The notes under the pieces are model-generated. The model made no database searches. It had not been told where the DNA came from and worked only from the letters and a program-made list of their open reading frames with translations. The translations under genes were made by a program, and so were the position numbers. This document shows, in pieces, positions 24,959 to 34,442 of a DNA stretch of 64,000 nt (positions are counted from its first letter, which is position 1; each line of letters opens with the position of its first letter). This DNA is from Microvirga brassicacearum (GTDB lineage: Bacteria; Pseudomonadota; Alphaproteobacteria; Rhizobiales; Beijerinckiaceae), in assembly GCF_008757455.1 (NCBI RefSeq), contig NZ_VCMV01000004.1, positions 1-64,000 of the forward strand, given 5' to 3'.

Positions 24959-25849
24959 ATGTCGAAGGCTTCCCCCGCGGCGCTCACCCAGATGAAGAGC
25001 CGTTCGCCCGCTTCTCGCACGCGCAGCCAGGAGGCGGCTTCGGGCGCGATGATCACACCGCCCGCCGAGGCTCGCATCCAGTCCATCGGCCGCGCCAAGG
25101 CGCTCCTCGACGCGATGGCGAGCGGGGGCTGGGTTTCGTTGCGCGATCTCGCGCTCGAAACTGGCCTCGCCAAGACGACGGCCTTCAACCTGGTGAGTGC
25201 GCTGGTGGATGTGGGCTTGGCCGAGCGTGATGCAAAGGCGGGTGCCTATCGTCTGAGCCTGCAGCATCTCAGCTATGGCAAGGCGGTCGAGCGTCGGCTC
25301 GATATCGCGACGATTGCTCGCCCTCACCTCATCCGATTGTGCGCCCTGACGCGCGAGACGGTCAATCTTGCTCTTCCCGGCCCGATCGATTCCCTCATTG
25401 TTGAAAGCCTGGAGGGAAGCCAGACCCTGCGGGTGTCGTCGTATGCAGGCACGCGCGCATCCTATCATTCAACGGCCTGCGGGCGCGCGTTGCTCGCCTA
25501 CCAGCCGGCTCGGTTTCGGCGCACGATCTACGATCTTGGACGTCTCTCGGCCTCGACCCATCGAACCATTACCGATCCGGAGATCCTCGAGTCGGTCCTT
25601 GAGGAGTGCCGCACGCTCGGTTGGACATCGGAATTCGAAGAGAACGAATTGGGGGGCGCCTGTGTGGCGGCTCCGATCTTCGGCCCGCGAGGCGAAGTCA
25701 TCGCCGCGGTGAGCATTGCCGGCCCGGCTGCGCGCTTTACGAGGGAAACGATGGCCCGGCTCGGAAGCTTGCTTGTCAATCATCTGGCCGAAATCAGCGC
25801 CGAGATTTCCCAGACGCCGCCAACACACCTTCCACGCGCGATCGCATGA
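24959..25849 (+). CDS. IclR-family transcriptional regulator
   Basis: A 296-aa regulator with a 40-residue polar, serine-rich extension before the winged helix (SIGRAKALLDAMASGGWVSL, then TGLAKTTAFNLVSALVDVGL). The effector domain includes YHSTACGRALLAYQPA and ENELGGACVAAPIFG. A later ATG near codon 31 would remove most of the extension. It is divergent from the M81/deaminase operon and so is its likely regulator, acting on the palindromes at 24730-24802. Confidence 0.88.
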   Translation: MSKASPAALTQMKSRSPASRTRSQEAASGAMITPPAEARIQSIGRAKALLDAMASGGWVSLRDLALETGLAKTTAFNLVSALVDVGLAERDAKAGAYRLSLQHLSYGKAVERRLDIATIARPHLIRLCALTRETVNLALPGPIDSLIVESLEGSQTLRVSSYAGTRASYHSTACGRALLAYQPARFRRTIYDLGRLSASTHRTITDPEILESVLEECRTLGWTSEFEENELGGACVAAPIFGPRGEVIAAVSIAGPAARFTRETMARLGSLLVNHLAEISAEISQTPPTHLPRAIA

Positions 25850-25937
25850 TGTGACGTAGGCTGAACCCGTTGGCCGTCTTTAGCGAGACGCCTGATAGCA
25901 ACTTTCGACAGGCGGCGCCATCAGGAATGGCTGGGTG

Positions 25938-26171
25938 TCAGATCAACTGGTCCTCGGGCACATTGAGGACGGCTGAAAGGCGCTCAAGCATGTCCTCCTC
26001 GATTTCCTTGTTGCCATCCTCGATCGCCTCGATCTCAGCCTTGGAAATGCCGCTCTTCCTAGCGAGGTCGTCGCGGGAGATGTTTCGCCAACGGCGATAA
26101 GCCATCAAGGCAGGCTCGCCGCCTTCGATCGCATAGGTGACCTCCATGGGCACTCGGAAGACGTCGGCCAT
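25938..26171 (-). CDS. Small XRE-type helix-turn-helix protein
   Basis: A 77-aa protein whose residues 25-75 form a Cro/CI-type HTH (YRRWRNISRDDLARKSGISK, then AEIEAIEDGNKEIEEDMLER). The form is like the antitoxin or regulator halves of small modules, with a short N-terminal EVTYAIEGGEPALMAYR stretch. No toxin-like partner is visible on either side. GGAGAG precedes the start. It lies 88 bp downstream of the convergent EamA-type transporter gene and is a solitary gene of unknown target. Confidence 0.8.
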   Translation of the reverse strand: MADVFRVPMEVTYAIEGGEPALMAYRRWRNISRDDLARKSGISKAEIEAIEDGNKEIEEDMLERLSAVLNVPEDQLI

Positions 26172-26259
26172 CCTGGTCTCTCCAAAAACGACATTCTAGC
26201 ACACGTTGCTGGGATCCTGCTTGCCACTGACCCATCGGGTCCTCCGTCTCCAGGGTCGT

Positions 26260-27162
26260 CTATGGTTTTCGTCGAAAGTGGCCCAGGTAGCCTGTCAACG
26301 AGGTCATGAAATTGCGCCTGACCGTAATGATCATCACACCGGCGAGGGCGATGATCGTTCCCAGCGCCATGCGCAAGTCGAATGGATCCTGGGTTATGAG
26401 GATTCCCAGCACCACGGTCAGCAGGGGACTGAGGATGATGAGCGGCGCGATGAGGTTGGCCGGATAGATCCGAATGAGGCCGTAATAGATCGTATGCGCC
26501 AGCATGGACACGATCAGCGCCGAGAACAGGACAGCCATCACGAACGGCCATCCCGCCGCCAGCGCGATCGGATACTGATTGGTTTCAAAGACCACCGTCA
26601 AAACCATCAAGGGGACCACCGATGCAGCGCCGACCCAGGCCTGGAATTGGAGCGGTCGCACGCCGTCGATTTGCTTCATCATGACGGCCGCCAGCGATCC
26701 GGCAAGTGCGGACGCCAAGACCAGAAGGAGCCCGCCCGACAGTGGGAACCCGTTTTGGGGATTCCACATGACGATAATCCCGCCAAGGAACGTCAACACC
26801 ACGCCGGCGGCGCGTCTTGGGGAAACTGCCTCACCGAGAATCATGACCGATAAAAGAACGGTGAGCGGCAAGCTCAGTTGCCCAACGATTGCAGCGCTCG
26901 AGGGGGTGGCGGTTCTGATGCCAAGAAAAAACAACGCAAAGCCGCCGCCACCCATCAGAATTCCGACGCAGATGATGCGCCACAAGGGCCGAGGAGCGGG
27001 CAGCAACCATGGCAAGGCGACGAGCGCAACGAGACCGTACCGAACTGCAGCATAGAATAGCGGCGGCACCTCCATCCCCGAGACCACGATCTTGCTGACG
27101 ATCGTGTGAGCGGCCCAGAGAAGGCACGTGAGGAGAAGCAGGCTAAAATCGCGCGGTGTCAT
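26260..27162 (-). CDS. EamA/DMT-family transporter
   Basis: A 300-aa inner-membrane protein with ten predicted spans arranged as two EamA repeats (LLLLTCLLWAAHTIVSKIVV in the first; LLLVLASALAGSLAAVMMKQ opening the second). The family exports or imports amino acids and metabolites, and substrates cannot be read from sequence. It is divergent from the SDR gene at 27382, with a 219-bp gap in which I see no clear operator. Confidence 0.88.
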   Translation of the reverse strand: MTPRDFSLLLLTCLLWAAHTIVSKIVVSGMEVPPLFYAAVRYGLVALVALPWLLPAPRPLWRIICVGILMGGGGFALFFLGIRTATPSSAAIVGQLSLPLTVLLSVMILGEAVSPRRAAGVVLTFLGGIIVMWNPQNGFPLSGGLLLVLASALAGSLAAVMMKQIDGVRPLQFQAWVGAASVVPLMVLTVVFETNQYPIALAAGWPFVMAVLFSALIVSMLAHTIYYGLIRIYPANLIAPLIILSPLLTVVLGILITQDPFDLRMALGTIIALAGVMIITVRRNFMTSLTGYLGHFRRKP

Positions 27163-27381
27163 ACACTTGATTTAAGCTAAGCTGGAGGTGGCGAACAAAC
27201 GCTATTGCTGCGTACCTGACCTGTGTGCGGGCGCCTAGGCCCCGCTGACCGGTTTTCAGACACTATCGCAGCAAACCCGGGTTGCGCCGGCAATCGCAAG
27301 CGCGTTGAATTGCTCTCGTGGCGACGGCCCCAACCGATCGCAGTGACTTTCTCGTTCGCAGCCCCATCAGGAAAGACCATC

Positions 27382-28128
27382 ATGTCCAGCCGTTTGAGTG
27401 GTAAAATTTGTCTCGTCACCGCAGCCGGCCAAGGCATTGGCCGGGCCATCGCGGAGCAGTTTATCGCCGAGGGTGCGATCGTATGGGCGACGGACCTCGA
27501 TTCGACCAAGCTATCGGACCTGGAAGGAGCCAAGACATGGCCGGTTGATGTCCGCTCGACTCCAGCGGTCAATGCGTTGGTCGAGGAGGTCGGAGGGATC
27601 GACGTCCTCGTCAATGCCGCTGGTTATGTGCATCACGGCACAGTTCTCGACTGCTCGGAAGACGATTGGGATTTCTCATTCGACGTGAACGTCAAATCCA
27701 TGCATCGTCTCCTGCGCGCCTTCTTGCCGGGCATGCTGGAGCGCGGCGGCGGCTCAATCATCAACATCGCTTCCGGCGCATCCTCGGTGCGCGGGCTGCC
27801 GAACCGATATGCCTATGGTGCTAGCAAAGCCGCCGTGATCGGGTTGACCAAGGCTGTGGCAGCCGACTTCATCCGGCGCGGCATTCGCGCCAACGCGATC
27901 TGTCCAGGAACAATCGAATCTCCCTCGCTCGATGCAAGAATCGCCGCGCAGGCGCGGGCTTTGGGGAAATCGGAAGCGGAGGTTCGTCAAACCTTTATCG
28001 AACGTCAGCCCATCGGGCGGCTTGGCACCGCAGACGAAGTCGCGAAACTGGCGTTGTATCTTGCTTCCGATGAATCGGCTTACACGACGGGGGCTATCCA
28101 TATCATCGATGGCGGGTTCTCTTTGTAA
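27382..28128 (+). CDS. SDR-family oxidoreductase, ketodeoxyfuconate/hydroxybutyrate dehydrogenase-like
   Basis: A 248-aa classical short-chain dehydrogenase. NAD(P)-binding motif AAGQGIGRAIA, structural NAAG, catalytic serine in INIASGASS and YGASK. The stretch DCSEDDWDFSFDVNVKSMHR and NAICPGTIESPS match the DHRS6-like group, which includes 2-keto-3-deoxy-L-fuconate and type-2 3-hydroxybutyrate dehydrogenases. ATG 27382 was chosen by family alignment; the frame is open upstream but without similarity. It is a single gene, convergent with the RidA gene. The exact substrate is not determined. Confidence 0.87.
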   Translation: MSSRLSGKICLVTAAGQGIGRAIAEQFIAEGAIVWATDLDSTKLSDLEGAKTWPVDVRSTPAVNALVEEVGGIDVLVNAAGYVHHGTVLDCSEDDWDFSFDVNVKSMHRLLRAFLPGMLERGGGSIINIASGASSVRGLPNRYAYGASKAAVIGLTKAVAADFIRRGIRANAICPGTIESPSLDARIAAQARALGKSEAEVRQTFIERQPIGRLGTADEVAKLALYLASDESAYTTGAIHIIDGGFSL

Positions 28129-28176
28129 ATCTGCCGCAAAGCGACCGTGCCTTCCGGGAGTGGTCCGCAAAACCCA

Positions 28177-28638
28177 TCAGTTCCGAATAAGGAAAATGGC
28201 TTCGATTTCCACCGTCATGCGATTGGGCAACGAACCCATGCCGACGGCGGAGCGCGCGTGGCGACCCGCCTCGCCTAAGATCTCGACGAGGAGGTCGGAG
28301 CATCCATTGATGACCTTCGGATGATCGGAAAAATCCGGTTCCGCGTTGACCATGCCGAGCAGCTTCACGACCGCTTCGATCCGGCTGAGTTCGCCAAGGG
28401 CTGCCTTGGCGACAGCCAGAAGATTGAGGCCCGTCAGGCGCGCATCCGCATAACCTTCTTGCACTGTCGTGTCCCGCCCGAGGCGGCCCGGACGATAAGT
28501 CCCATCAGCCCGTTTCGGCCCCATGCCCGAAAGGTAGAGAAGATTGCCAGCCCACCGATAAGGCACGTAATTGGCGACGGGCGCCGCGGTATCCGGCAGC
28601 ACGAGGCCGAGCGAGGCGAGTTTTTCTTCCGGCGTCAT
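28177..28638 (-). CDS. RidA-family enamine/imine deaminase
   Basis: A 153-aa member of the RidA/YjgF superfamily. GNLLYLSGMGPKRADG and ARSAVGMGSLPNRMTVEIEA are conserved; the latter carries the catalytic arginine. RidA releases ammonia from reactive 2-aminoacrylate and related intermediates. TGAGGAGC precedes ATG 28638. It lies 10 bp after the amidohydrolase gene on the same strand, so it probably detoxifies or hydrolyses imine products of that pathway. Confidence 0.9.
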   Translation of the reverse strand: MTPEEKLASLGLVLPDTAAPVANYVPYRWAGNLLYLSGMGPKRADGTYRPGRLGRDTTVQEGYADARLTGLNLLAVAKAALGELSRIEAVVKLLGMVNAEPDFSDHPKVINGCSDLLVEILGEAGRHARSAVGMGSLPNRMTVEIEAIFLIRN

Positions 28639-28648
28639 GCAATGCTCC

Positions 28649-29782
28649 TCAGATCTGGTGCCAGACGCGACCATCGATCACCACACCTCGCGCCGCGAGG
28701 CGTGTCTTTCCGGCAAGATGCTCGCCGGTAGAATCCACATAATCGAAGGTCCCGTCCTGAAGCTCCAGGATGGAGGCATCGCCGACGCTGCCGGGCTTGA
28801 ATGTTCCAAGATCCGGGCGCTGCAGGGCTTTCGCCGCGTTGATGGTGGCCGATCTGATCACCTCGACGAGAGGCATCTCGAGGCAGAGGAATTTCGACAA
28901 TGTGGTCAGCAGGTCGAACGCGGGCCCATCGATGCAGAGCGCATGTACGTCGCTGGAGATGCAATCGGGCATGAAACCATTCTCGAGCATGACCCGCGCA
29001 GTATTGAACGAGAAAGATCCCATGCCATGCCCGATATCGAACAGGACGCCTCGCTGACGCGCCTCGATCACGGCGGGGTGCACCTTGCCGTCCGCCGTCG
29101 CGGGCGTATTGGGAAACGGACGAAAGCAGTGCGTAAGAACATCTCCCGGACGAAGCCGTGCCAGCACCTCCGGCAGCGTCGGCGGGGGGTGGTCGATATG
29201 CACCATCATCGGCATGTCCACGCGCTCGGCGACCTGCCGGGCGATGTCGAGGGGAACGAGGCCGGAATTGCCCGATGCGTGGAAGCCGACGCGAACTTTG
29301 ATGCCGGCCAACGTATCGCGGTTCGCTTCCGCCACTTCCACTGCGTCGATCGGCGCCATGAGACGAAGATCCCCGCTCTCGCCCACCATGACCCGTTTGG
29401 AGAAGCCATAGATTCCCGCAAATGAAACGTTCAGATACGCGACGATGCGTACAGGCGAGGGCTTGATCACGTGCTCGAAAAATCCCGGGTAATTGCCCGG
29501 ACCAGCGCTGCCCGTGTCGACAAGGGTCGTGCATCCGCCCCTGGCGAGAACCAGCGGATCGACACCAAGCGAGGTCCCACCCCAATAGACGTGCGTGTGG
29601 AGATCGATCAGTCCGGGAGTGACGATCTTGCCTGCCACGTCGTGAACGGCTTGGGCGCCATTCGCGAGGCCATCGCCGGTTGCCACCACCTTCCCGTCGG
29701 AAAAGGCGACGTCCATCACCCGGTCGATCCCTTGAGACGGATCGATCACGCGCCCACCGGACAAGACGAGGTCAAAAGCCAT
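28649..29782 (-). CDS. Amidohydrolase/deacetylase, dihydroorotase-like
   Basis: A 377-aa metal-dependent amidohydrolase. The HTHVYWGG metal motif is on strand 1, MVHIDHPPP and VLTHCFRPFP supply more ligands, and SSDVHALC carries the final aspartate. It matches the amidohydrolase/deacetylase group once annotated as dihydroorotase, whose members remove N-acyl groups or open cyclic amides. ATG 29782 follows GGAAGGATC. With RidA encoded downstream and a peptide-type importer encoded divergently, it likely cleaves an imported N-acyl or cyclic amide compound. Confidence 0.85.
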   Translation of the reverse strand: MAFDLVLSGGRVIDPSQGIDRVMDVAFSDGKVVATGDGLANGAQAVHDVAGKIVTPGLIDLHTHVYWGGTSLGVDPLVLARGGCTTLVDTGSAGPGNYPGFFEHVIKPSPVRIVAYLNVSFAGIYGFSKRVMVGESGDLRLMAPIDAVEVAEANRDTLAGIKVRVGFHASGNSGLVPLDIARQVAERVDMPMMVHIDHPPPTLPEVLARLRPGDVLTHCFRPFPNTPATADGKVHPAVIEARQRGVLFDIGHGMGSFSFNTARVMLENGFMPDCISSDVHALCIDGPAFDLLTTLSKFLCLEMPLVEVIRSATINAAKALQRPDLGTFKPGSVGDASILELQDGTFDYVDSTGEHLAGKTRLAARGVVIDGRVWHQI

Positions 29783-29816
29783 AGTGAACAGATCCTTCCA
29801 ATACAAGATTCAGCCG

Positions 29817-29830
29817 ATTTGAAAACAAAT
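29817..29830. promoter_or_regulatory. Palindrome ATTTGAAAACAAAT between divergent operons
   Basis: Five-base arms ATTTG and CAAAT around AAAA, 35 bp upstream of the amidohydrolase start and in the gap shared with the divergent importer operon. It could be the operator for the RpiR regulator encoded at the end of that operon. Confidence 0.35.
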
Positions 29831-29906
29831 TACATTTCCGGAGGCAGAGAACGTCATATCGAGGCTCACCCCGCCGTCACAAGGCGTAGAATGCCCGAAA
29901 TATTGG

Positions 29907-29943
29907 GTCAAGTGATTGACAGTCGAATAGCGCGCTTAATAAA
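29907..29943 (+). promoter_or_regulatory. Candidate promoter TTGACA with overlapping GTCAA/TTGAC repeat
   Basis: GTCAA (29907-29911) and TTGAC (29916-29920) form an inverted repeat. Its right half belongs to a perfect -35 hexamer TTGACA (29916-29921). TAATAA at 29938-29943 is a modest -10 with 16-bp spacing. It would transcribe the binding-protein gene at 30014. Confidence 0.35.
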
Positions 29944-30013
29944 CTTTCATCTCGGCCCACGTGAAGCACAAGGGAACGCACGTGTGGGCCTTGGCATGGA
30001 TTGGGAGGATTGC

Positions 30014-31576
30014 ATGAAGTTTCGCGTGAATCGGAGCGCCGTAACGCGGCGTGGACTAGGCTTGGCCGTAACGGGCATGGCGGCTGCGGCATTGTTCGCA
30101 CCCGGATTCGCGTGGGCGCAAAATTCCACCAGCGCTAATCTGGCGATGGTCGGCGAGCCGCAATCGCTCGATCCGATGGCATCCACTGCTGATCTCGTCG
30201 GCCTCATCATGCAGCATGTTTACGAGCCGCTGTTCACCTTCGACGCCAAATGGGCGGTTCAGCCGATGCTCGCAGCGGAATTGCCGAAGATGTCCGCCGA
30301 CGGCAAGACCTACACGATTGAAATCCGGAAGGGTGTGAAACTGCACAACGGCCGGGATCTCGACGCCGAGGACGTCGTCGCGTCGCTCAAGCGCTGGGTG
30401 GAAATGACGCCACGCGGTAAGGCGCTCGGCAAGAGCATCGCGTCGATCACCGCCAAGGGCCCGCTGACCGTCGAAATCGCGCTGTCGGACGTTCAGCCGG
30501 CGTTGCTCGCGCATCTCGCCCTGCCCTCTGGGTTCGCCGGCATCATGGCAAAGGAATCGGTCGCCAACCCGCTGGTCGATTTCATCGGGACCGGCCCCTA
30601 TAAGTTCCGCGAGCGCAAGCCGGACCAGTATGTGGTGCTGATGAAGCACGATGCCTATAGCGCCCGCAGCGAAGCGCCGAGCGGTTATGCAGGAAAGCGC
30701 GAGGCCAAGATCGACGAGCTGCGTTTCATCCCCGTTCCCAACGCCAATACCCGTGTCGAGGGCGTCGTGGCCGGACAGTACCAGTTTGCAGACCAACTGC
30801 CTGTGGAAAGCAACAAGAAGGTTTCGACCGCGTCGGGCGTCGCGGCGGTTCTGACGATGCCTTACGGATTCCCGTATTTCCCCACCAACACCAAGCAGGG
30901 CCCAATGGCGGACGCCAAAATCCGCCAGGCGTTCCAGATGGCGTTGAACGATGAGGAGATCCTGCTCGCAGGATTCGGCGACCCGAAATTTTATTCGGTG
31001 GCTGGCGAACACTTCCCCAAGGGATCGCCGTTCTATTCGACCGCGGGCGTGGAGAAGTACAACAAGGGCGATGCCGCCGGTGCCAAGAAACTGCTGGCAG
31101 AGGCGAAATACGACGGTACGCCGATCCGCATCCTCAATTCCAAACAATATGACTTCCATAACCGCATGGCGCTCGTGATGGCCGAGCAGTTGAAGGCTGC
31201 GGGCTTCAAGGTGACGCTCGAGGTAGTCGACTGGGCGACTTTGATTCAGCGCCGTGGCGACCCGGCCTTGTGGGACGTCTACATCACCCATTCGGCCTTC
31301 CTGCCGGAGCCGATGCTGTCGCCGCCGCAACTCGGTGACGGCGCGCCCGGTTGGTGGAAGACACCTGCAAAGGATGCAGCACTCGCGGCCTTCAACAGCG
31401 AACCGGATCCTGCAAAACGCGGAGCCTTGTGGGGCAAGGTGCAGCAGGTCGTCTATGATGAGGTGCCCTACATCCGCGCCGGCAATTTTGCTTCGCTGAG
31501 CGGCGTGTCGGCAAAGATGAAGGGCTATACGCCGATGCCGTGGCCCGCCTTCTGGAACGTCGAGATATCGAAGTAA
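30014..31576 (+). CDS. ABC transporter substrate-binding protein, peptide family 5
   Basis: A 520-aa periplasmic protein. The twin-arginine-like start (NRSAVTRRGLGLAVTGMAAA) is followed by a hydrophobic core and AWAQ cleavage, so Tat or Sec export is possible. NLAMVGEPQSLDPMASTADL and IEIRKGVKLHNGRDLDAEDV match SBP_bac_5. GGGAGG precedes ATG 30014; the open frame upstream is unrelated. It is the first gene of a six-gene operon with DppBCDF-type components and an RpiR regulator. Confidence 0.92.
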   Translation: MKFRVNRSAVTRRGLGLAVTGMAAAALFAPGFAWAQNSTSANLAMVGEPQSLDPMASTADLVGLIMQHVYEPLFTFDAKWAVQPMLAAELPKMSADGKTYTIEIRKGVKLHNGRDLDAEDVVASLKRWVEMTPRGKALGKSIASITAKGPLTVEIALSDVQPALLAHLALPSGFAGIMAKESVANPLVDFIGTGPYKFRERKPDQYVVLMKHDAYSARSEAPSGYAGKREAKIDELRFIPVPNANTRVEGVVAGQYQFADQLPVESNKKVSTASGVAAVLTMPYGFPYFPTNTKQGPMADAKIRQAFQMALNDEEILLAGFGDPKFYSVAGEHFPKGSPFYSTAGVEKYNKGDAAGAKKLLAEAKYDGTPIRILNSKQYDFHNRMALVMAEQLKAAGFKVTLEVVDWATLIQRRGDPALWDVYITHSAFLPEPMLSPPQLGDGAPGWWKTPAKDAALAAFNSEPDPAKRGALWGKVQQVVYDEVPYIRAGNFASLSGVSAKMKGYTPMPWPAFWNVEISK

Positions 31577-31648
31577 GCCGGGTTTTTCCCCACATGTCGC
31601 GTCAGGGACGGCTTGCCCGTCTCTGACGCTTTCACGGAACCGGAAGCA

Positions 31649-32590
31649 ATGTGGCTTACACTCGGCCGACGAATCGGTGGCCTCCTGATCGTGATGTTCC
31701 TGGTTGCCGCCATGGTGTTCTTTTTGACGCGGCTGGCGCCAGGCGATCCGGCCGCGCTCATGCTGGGCGACCAGGCGACCGCCGAGGATATCGCGCACCT
31801 CCGCCAGGTCTACGGGCTCGACAAGCCAATCCTCGTGCAGTTCGTGCTTTGGCTCAAGGAAATCGCGACGGGCAATCTGGGCCAGTCGATTTTCCTGCAG
31901 CGCCCCGTCACCCAGGCCATCGCCGAACGCGCCGAGCCCACTTTCTTCCTCGCTCTCTTCTCCGTCTCCATCGCCGCGCTGGTCGGCATTCCGGCCGGAA
32001 TCGTTTCGGCGGTGTGGCGGGGGCGTGTGGTGGATCAGATCGTCAGCGGACTTGCCATGCTGGCGGCCAATATTCCGAGTTTTTGGCTTGGGCTGATCTT
32101 CATCCAGTTCTTCGCCGTCCGGCTCGGTTGGTTTCCTGTCGCGGGTTATGGCGATCCGGGCGCCCCGTTCGTCGAAAGGATCGCCCATCTGGCACTGCCG
32201 GCGACCGTATTGGGAATCGTGAATTCGGCTTTGATCATCCGTTTCACCCGCGCCAGCATGCTCGACGTGCTCAGTGACGACTATATCCGCACCGCACGCT
32301 CGAAAGGCATATCGGAGATCCGTGTGGTCCTGCGCCATGCCTTCGGCAACGCACTCGTGCCGATCATCACGGTAGTGGGCCTCACGGCCGCCTTGCTGGT
32401 CGGTGGCGCCATCGTCACCGAGACGGTGTTCGGTCTGCCCGGCATCGGCAATCTGGTGGTATCTGCCGTACTTCGCCGGGATTACCCGGTCATCCAAGGT
32501 GCGCTGATCGTCGTTGCGGGAATCTATGTGCTGATCAATCTGCTCATCGACATCATCTATACCTTCGTCGATCCCCGCGTGCGGTACTGA
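31649..32590 (+). CDS. Dipeptide/oligopeptide ABC transporter permease, DppB type
   Basis: A 313-aa permease with LGRRIGGLLIVMFLVAAMVF and RLAPGDPAALMLGDQA at the N-terminus, and ARSKGISEIRVVLRHAFGNA as the EAA loop. The family organisation is the same as in the 13780 permease but the sequences are clearly diverged, so the two importers are separate systems. It lies 72 bp after the binding-protein gene and 2 bp before the DppC gene. Confidence 0.93.
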   Translation: MWLTLGRRIGGLLIVMFLVAAMVFFLTRLAPGDPAALMLGDQATAEDIAHLRQVYGLDKPILVQFVLWLKEIATGNLGQSIFLQRPVTQAIAERAEPTFFLALFSVSIAALVGIPAGIVSAVWRGRVVDQIVSGLAMLAANIPSFWLGLIFIQFFAVRLGWFPVAGYGDPGAPFVERIAHLALPATVLGIVNSALIIRFTRASMLDVLSDDYIRTARSKGISEIRVVLRHAFGNALVPIITVVGLTAALLVGGAIVTETVFGLPGIGNLVVSAVLRRDYPVIQGALIVVAGIYVLINLLIDIIYTFVDPRVRY

Positions 32591-32592
32591 CG

Positions 32593-33441
32593 ATGGAGCA
32601 ATCTCCCATTCTGTTGTTCTTCCGCCGCATGTTCCGGCGCAAACTCGTGCTCGTCGCCTGCATCGTGCTTTTCGTGATCGTTCTCATGGCGCTGCTAGCC
32701 CCATGGGTCGCCCCTTACGAGCCCACGGCCATTCGCGTCATTCGCCGCCTGAAACCACCGAACGAACTCAACTGGCTCGGCACGGACGAGTTCGGTCGGG
32801 ATATCCTCTCGCGGATCATCTACGGAGCCCGCGCCTCGCTCGGGATCGGGTTTGCGGTCGTGATGGTCTCCATGACGGTGGGCACGCTCTTCGGACTCCT
32901 GGCGGGATATTTTCGTCCACTCGACGGCGCCGTCATGCGCGTGGTCGACGCCCTGATGGCACTCCCGGACATCCTGCTGGCGATCTTTCTCGTGGCTGTA
33001 CTCGGAGCATCCGCTTTCAACGTGGTGCTCGCGCTCTCCATCGTCTACACGCCGCGCGTCATACGCGTGGTTCGCGCATCGACCCTCGTCATCCGCGAAC
33101 TCCCGTTCGTGGAGGCGGCTCGGGCGCTGGGTGTTTCAGCCCGCCGGATCCTCTCCGTACATATCCTTTTGAACGTCGCCTCGCCGGTTCTTGTGCAAGC
33201 GACCTTCATCTTCGCCTATGCGGTGTTGGCCGAAGCGGGCCTGTCGTTTCTCGGCGCAGGCGTTCCGCCTGAGCTGCCGACCTGGGGGACGATGATCGCC
33301 TCCGGCCAGCAATATGCCGACGACGCGTTCTGGGTCGTGCTCTTTCCCGGCCTCGCAATCGTTCTTGCGGCGCTCTCGCTGCAGATCGTCGGCGACGGTC
33401 TGCGCGACATGCTCGACCCGAAATTGCGGAAAGCACTGTGA
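32593..33441 (+). CDS. Dipeptide/oligopeptide ABC transporter permease, DppC type
   Basis: A 282-aa permease. WLGTDEFGRDILSRIIYGAR and FLGAGVPPELPTWGTMI are diagnostic of DppC/OppC, with the coupling loop EAARALGVSARRILSVHILL between them. It follows DppB by 2 bp and overlaps the next gene by 4 bp when GTG 33438 is taken as that gene's start. Confidence 0.93.
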   Translation: MEQSPILLFFRRMFRRKLVLVACIVLFVIVLMALLAPWVAPYEPTAIRVIRRLKPPNELNWLGTDEFGRDILSRIIYGARASLGIGFAVVMVSMTVGTLFGLLAGYFRPLDGAVMRVVDALMALPDILLAIFLVAVLGASAFNVVLALSIVYTPRVIRVVRASTLVIRELPFVEAARALGVSARRILSVHILLNVASPVLVQATFIFAYAVLAEAGLSFLGAGVPPELPTWGTMIASGQQYADDAFWVVLFPGLAIVLAALSLQIVGDGLRDMLDPKLRKAL

Positions 33442-34442
33442 GCATGATTTCGCCCCCCCTGCTCGCCATCGACGACCTTGAGGTTCGCTTTCGCACCGAA
33501 GAGGGCGAGAGCACACCCGTGCGCGGCGTCACTCTCTCGGTGGCTGCCGGAGAGACGGTCGCTCTGGTGGGGGAATCCGGCTCTGGAAAGTCGGTCACGA
33601 GCCTTGCCGTCATGGGCCTTCTGCCGCGCCCGGCCGGACGCGTGGCTCGGGGGCGAATCCTGTTCCGCCGACGCTCGGAACAGATTGTCGATCTCGCTGC
33701 CATGCCGTCATCCGAGATGCGAAAGCTGCGTGGTTCCGAGATCGCCATGATCTTCCAGGAGCCGATGACGAGCCTCAACCCGGTTCTGTCGATCGGGGAG
33801 CAGATCGCCGAATCTGTCAGGCAGCACATGGGTCTCGGCCGCGCGGGCGCGGTGAAGCGCGCCGTGGAGATGCTCGATCTCGTGGAAATTCCGGATGCGC
33901 GGCGACGGGTCGACGAGTACCCGCATCAGATGTCTGGCGGAATGCGGCAGCGGGTGATGATCGCCTTGGCGATGTCCTGCAATCCATCCCTGCTGATCGC
34001 CGATGAGCCCACCACGGCTCTCGATGTGACGATCCAAGCGCAAATCCTTGCCCTGATCGATCGGTTGCGCCGCGAGGTGGGCATGGGCGTTCTGTTCATC
34101 ACGCACAATCTCGGCGTCGTCGCCGAAGTGGCCGACAGAGTGACCGTGATGTATGCCGGACAGGTGGTTGAAAGCAGCCCAGTCAAGGACCTTTTCCGGT
34201 CCCCCCGCCATCCTTACACGAGCGCGTTGTTGAATTGCCTGCCAGCCCGCGCAAAACGGGGAGCGGATGGTCGCCGGATGGTGCAATCCATTCCCGGCAC
34301 CGTCGGAAATGTCGGTGAGGGATGCGCCTTCGCGCCCCGTTGCGCCCATTCAATCGAGATGTGCCGCACCAGCTCGGTCGCATTGGAGGCAGATGGGGAG
34401 CGCAGCGCTCGCTGTCTCAGGTGGCGGGAGATCCTCGCATGA
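33438..34442 (+). CDS. Oligopeptide ABC transporter ATP-binding protein, DppD type
   Basis: A 334-aa ATPase: [42 protein letters not shown] and the C-terminal FAPRCAHS cysteine motif of the oligo_HPY extension. GTG 33438 overlaps the DppC stop; ATG 33444 is a close alternative. It works as a heterodimer with the 34439 ATPase, unlike the fused version at 15596. Confidence 0.93.
   Translation: MSMISPPLLAIDDLEVRFRTEEGESTPVRGVTLSVAAGETVALVGESGSGKSVTSLAVMGLLPRPAGRVARGRILFRRRSEQIVDLAAMPSSEMRKLRGSEIAMIFQEPMTSLNPVLSIGEQIAESVRQHMGLGRAGAVKRAVEMLDLVEIPDARRRVDEYPHQMSGGMRQRVMIALAMSCNPSLLIADEPTTALDVTIQAQILALIDRLRREVGMGVLFITHNLGVVAEVADRVTVMYAGQVVESSPVKDLFRSPRHPYTSALLNCLPARAKRGADGRRMVQSIPGTVGNVGEGCAFAPRCAHSIEMCRTSSVALEADGERSARCLRWREILA

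Noticed and set aside
25938..26171. The small XRE protein as an antitoxin of a toxin-antitoxin pair
   Set aside because: No partner toxin ORF lies beside it, and its neighbours are a divergent-type regulator and a transporter, so it is listed only as a solitary regulator.
30056..32497. A very long minus-strand open frame (813 codons) opposite the peptide importer genes
   Set aside because: It is antisense to two clearly recognised genes and its translation is rich in histidine, arginine and aspartate with no domain, as expected for a shadow frame in GC-rich DNA.
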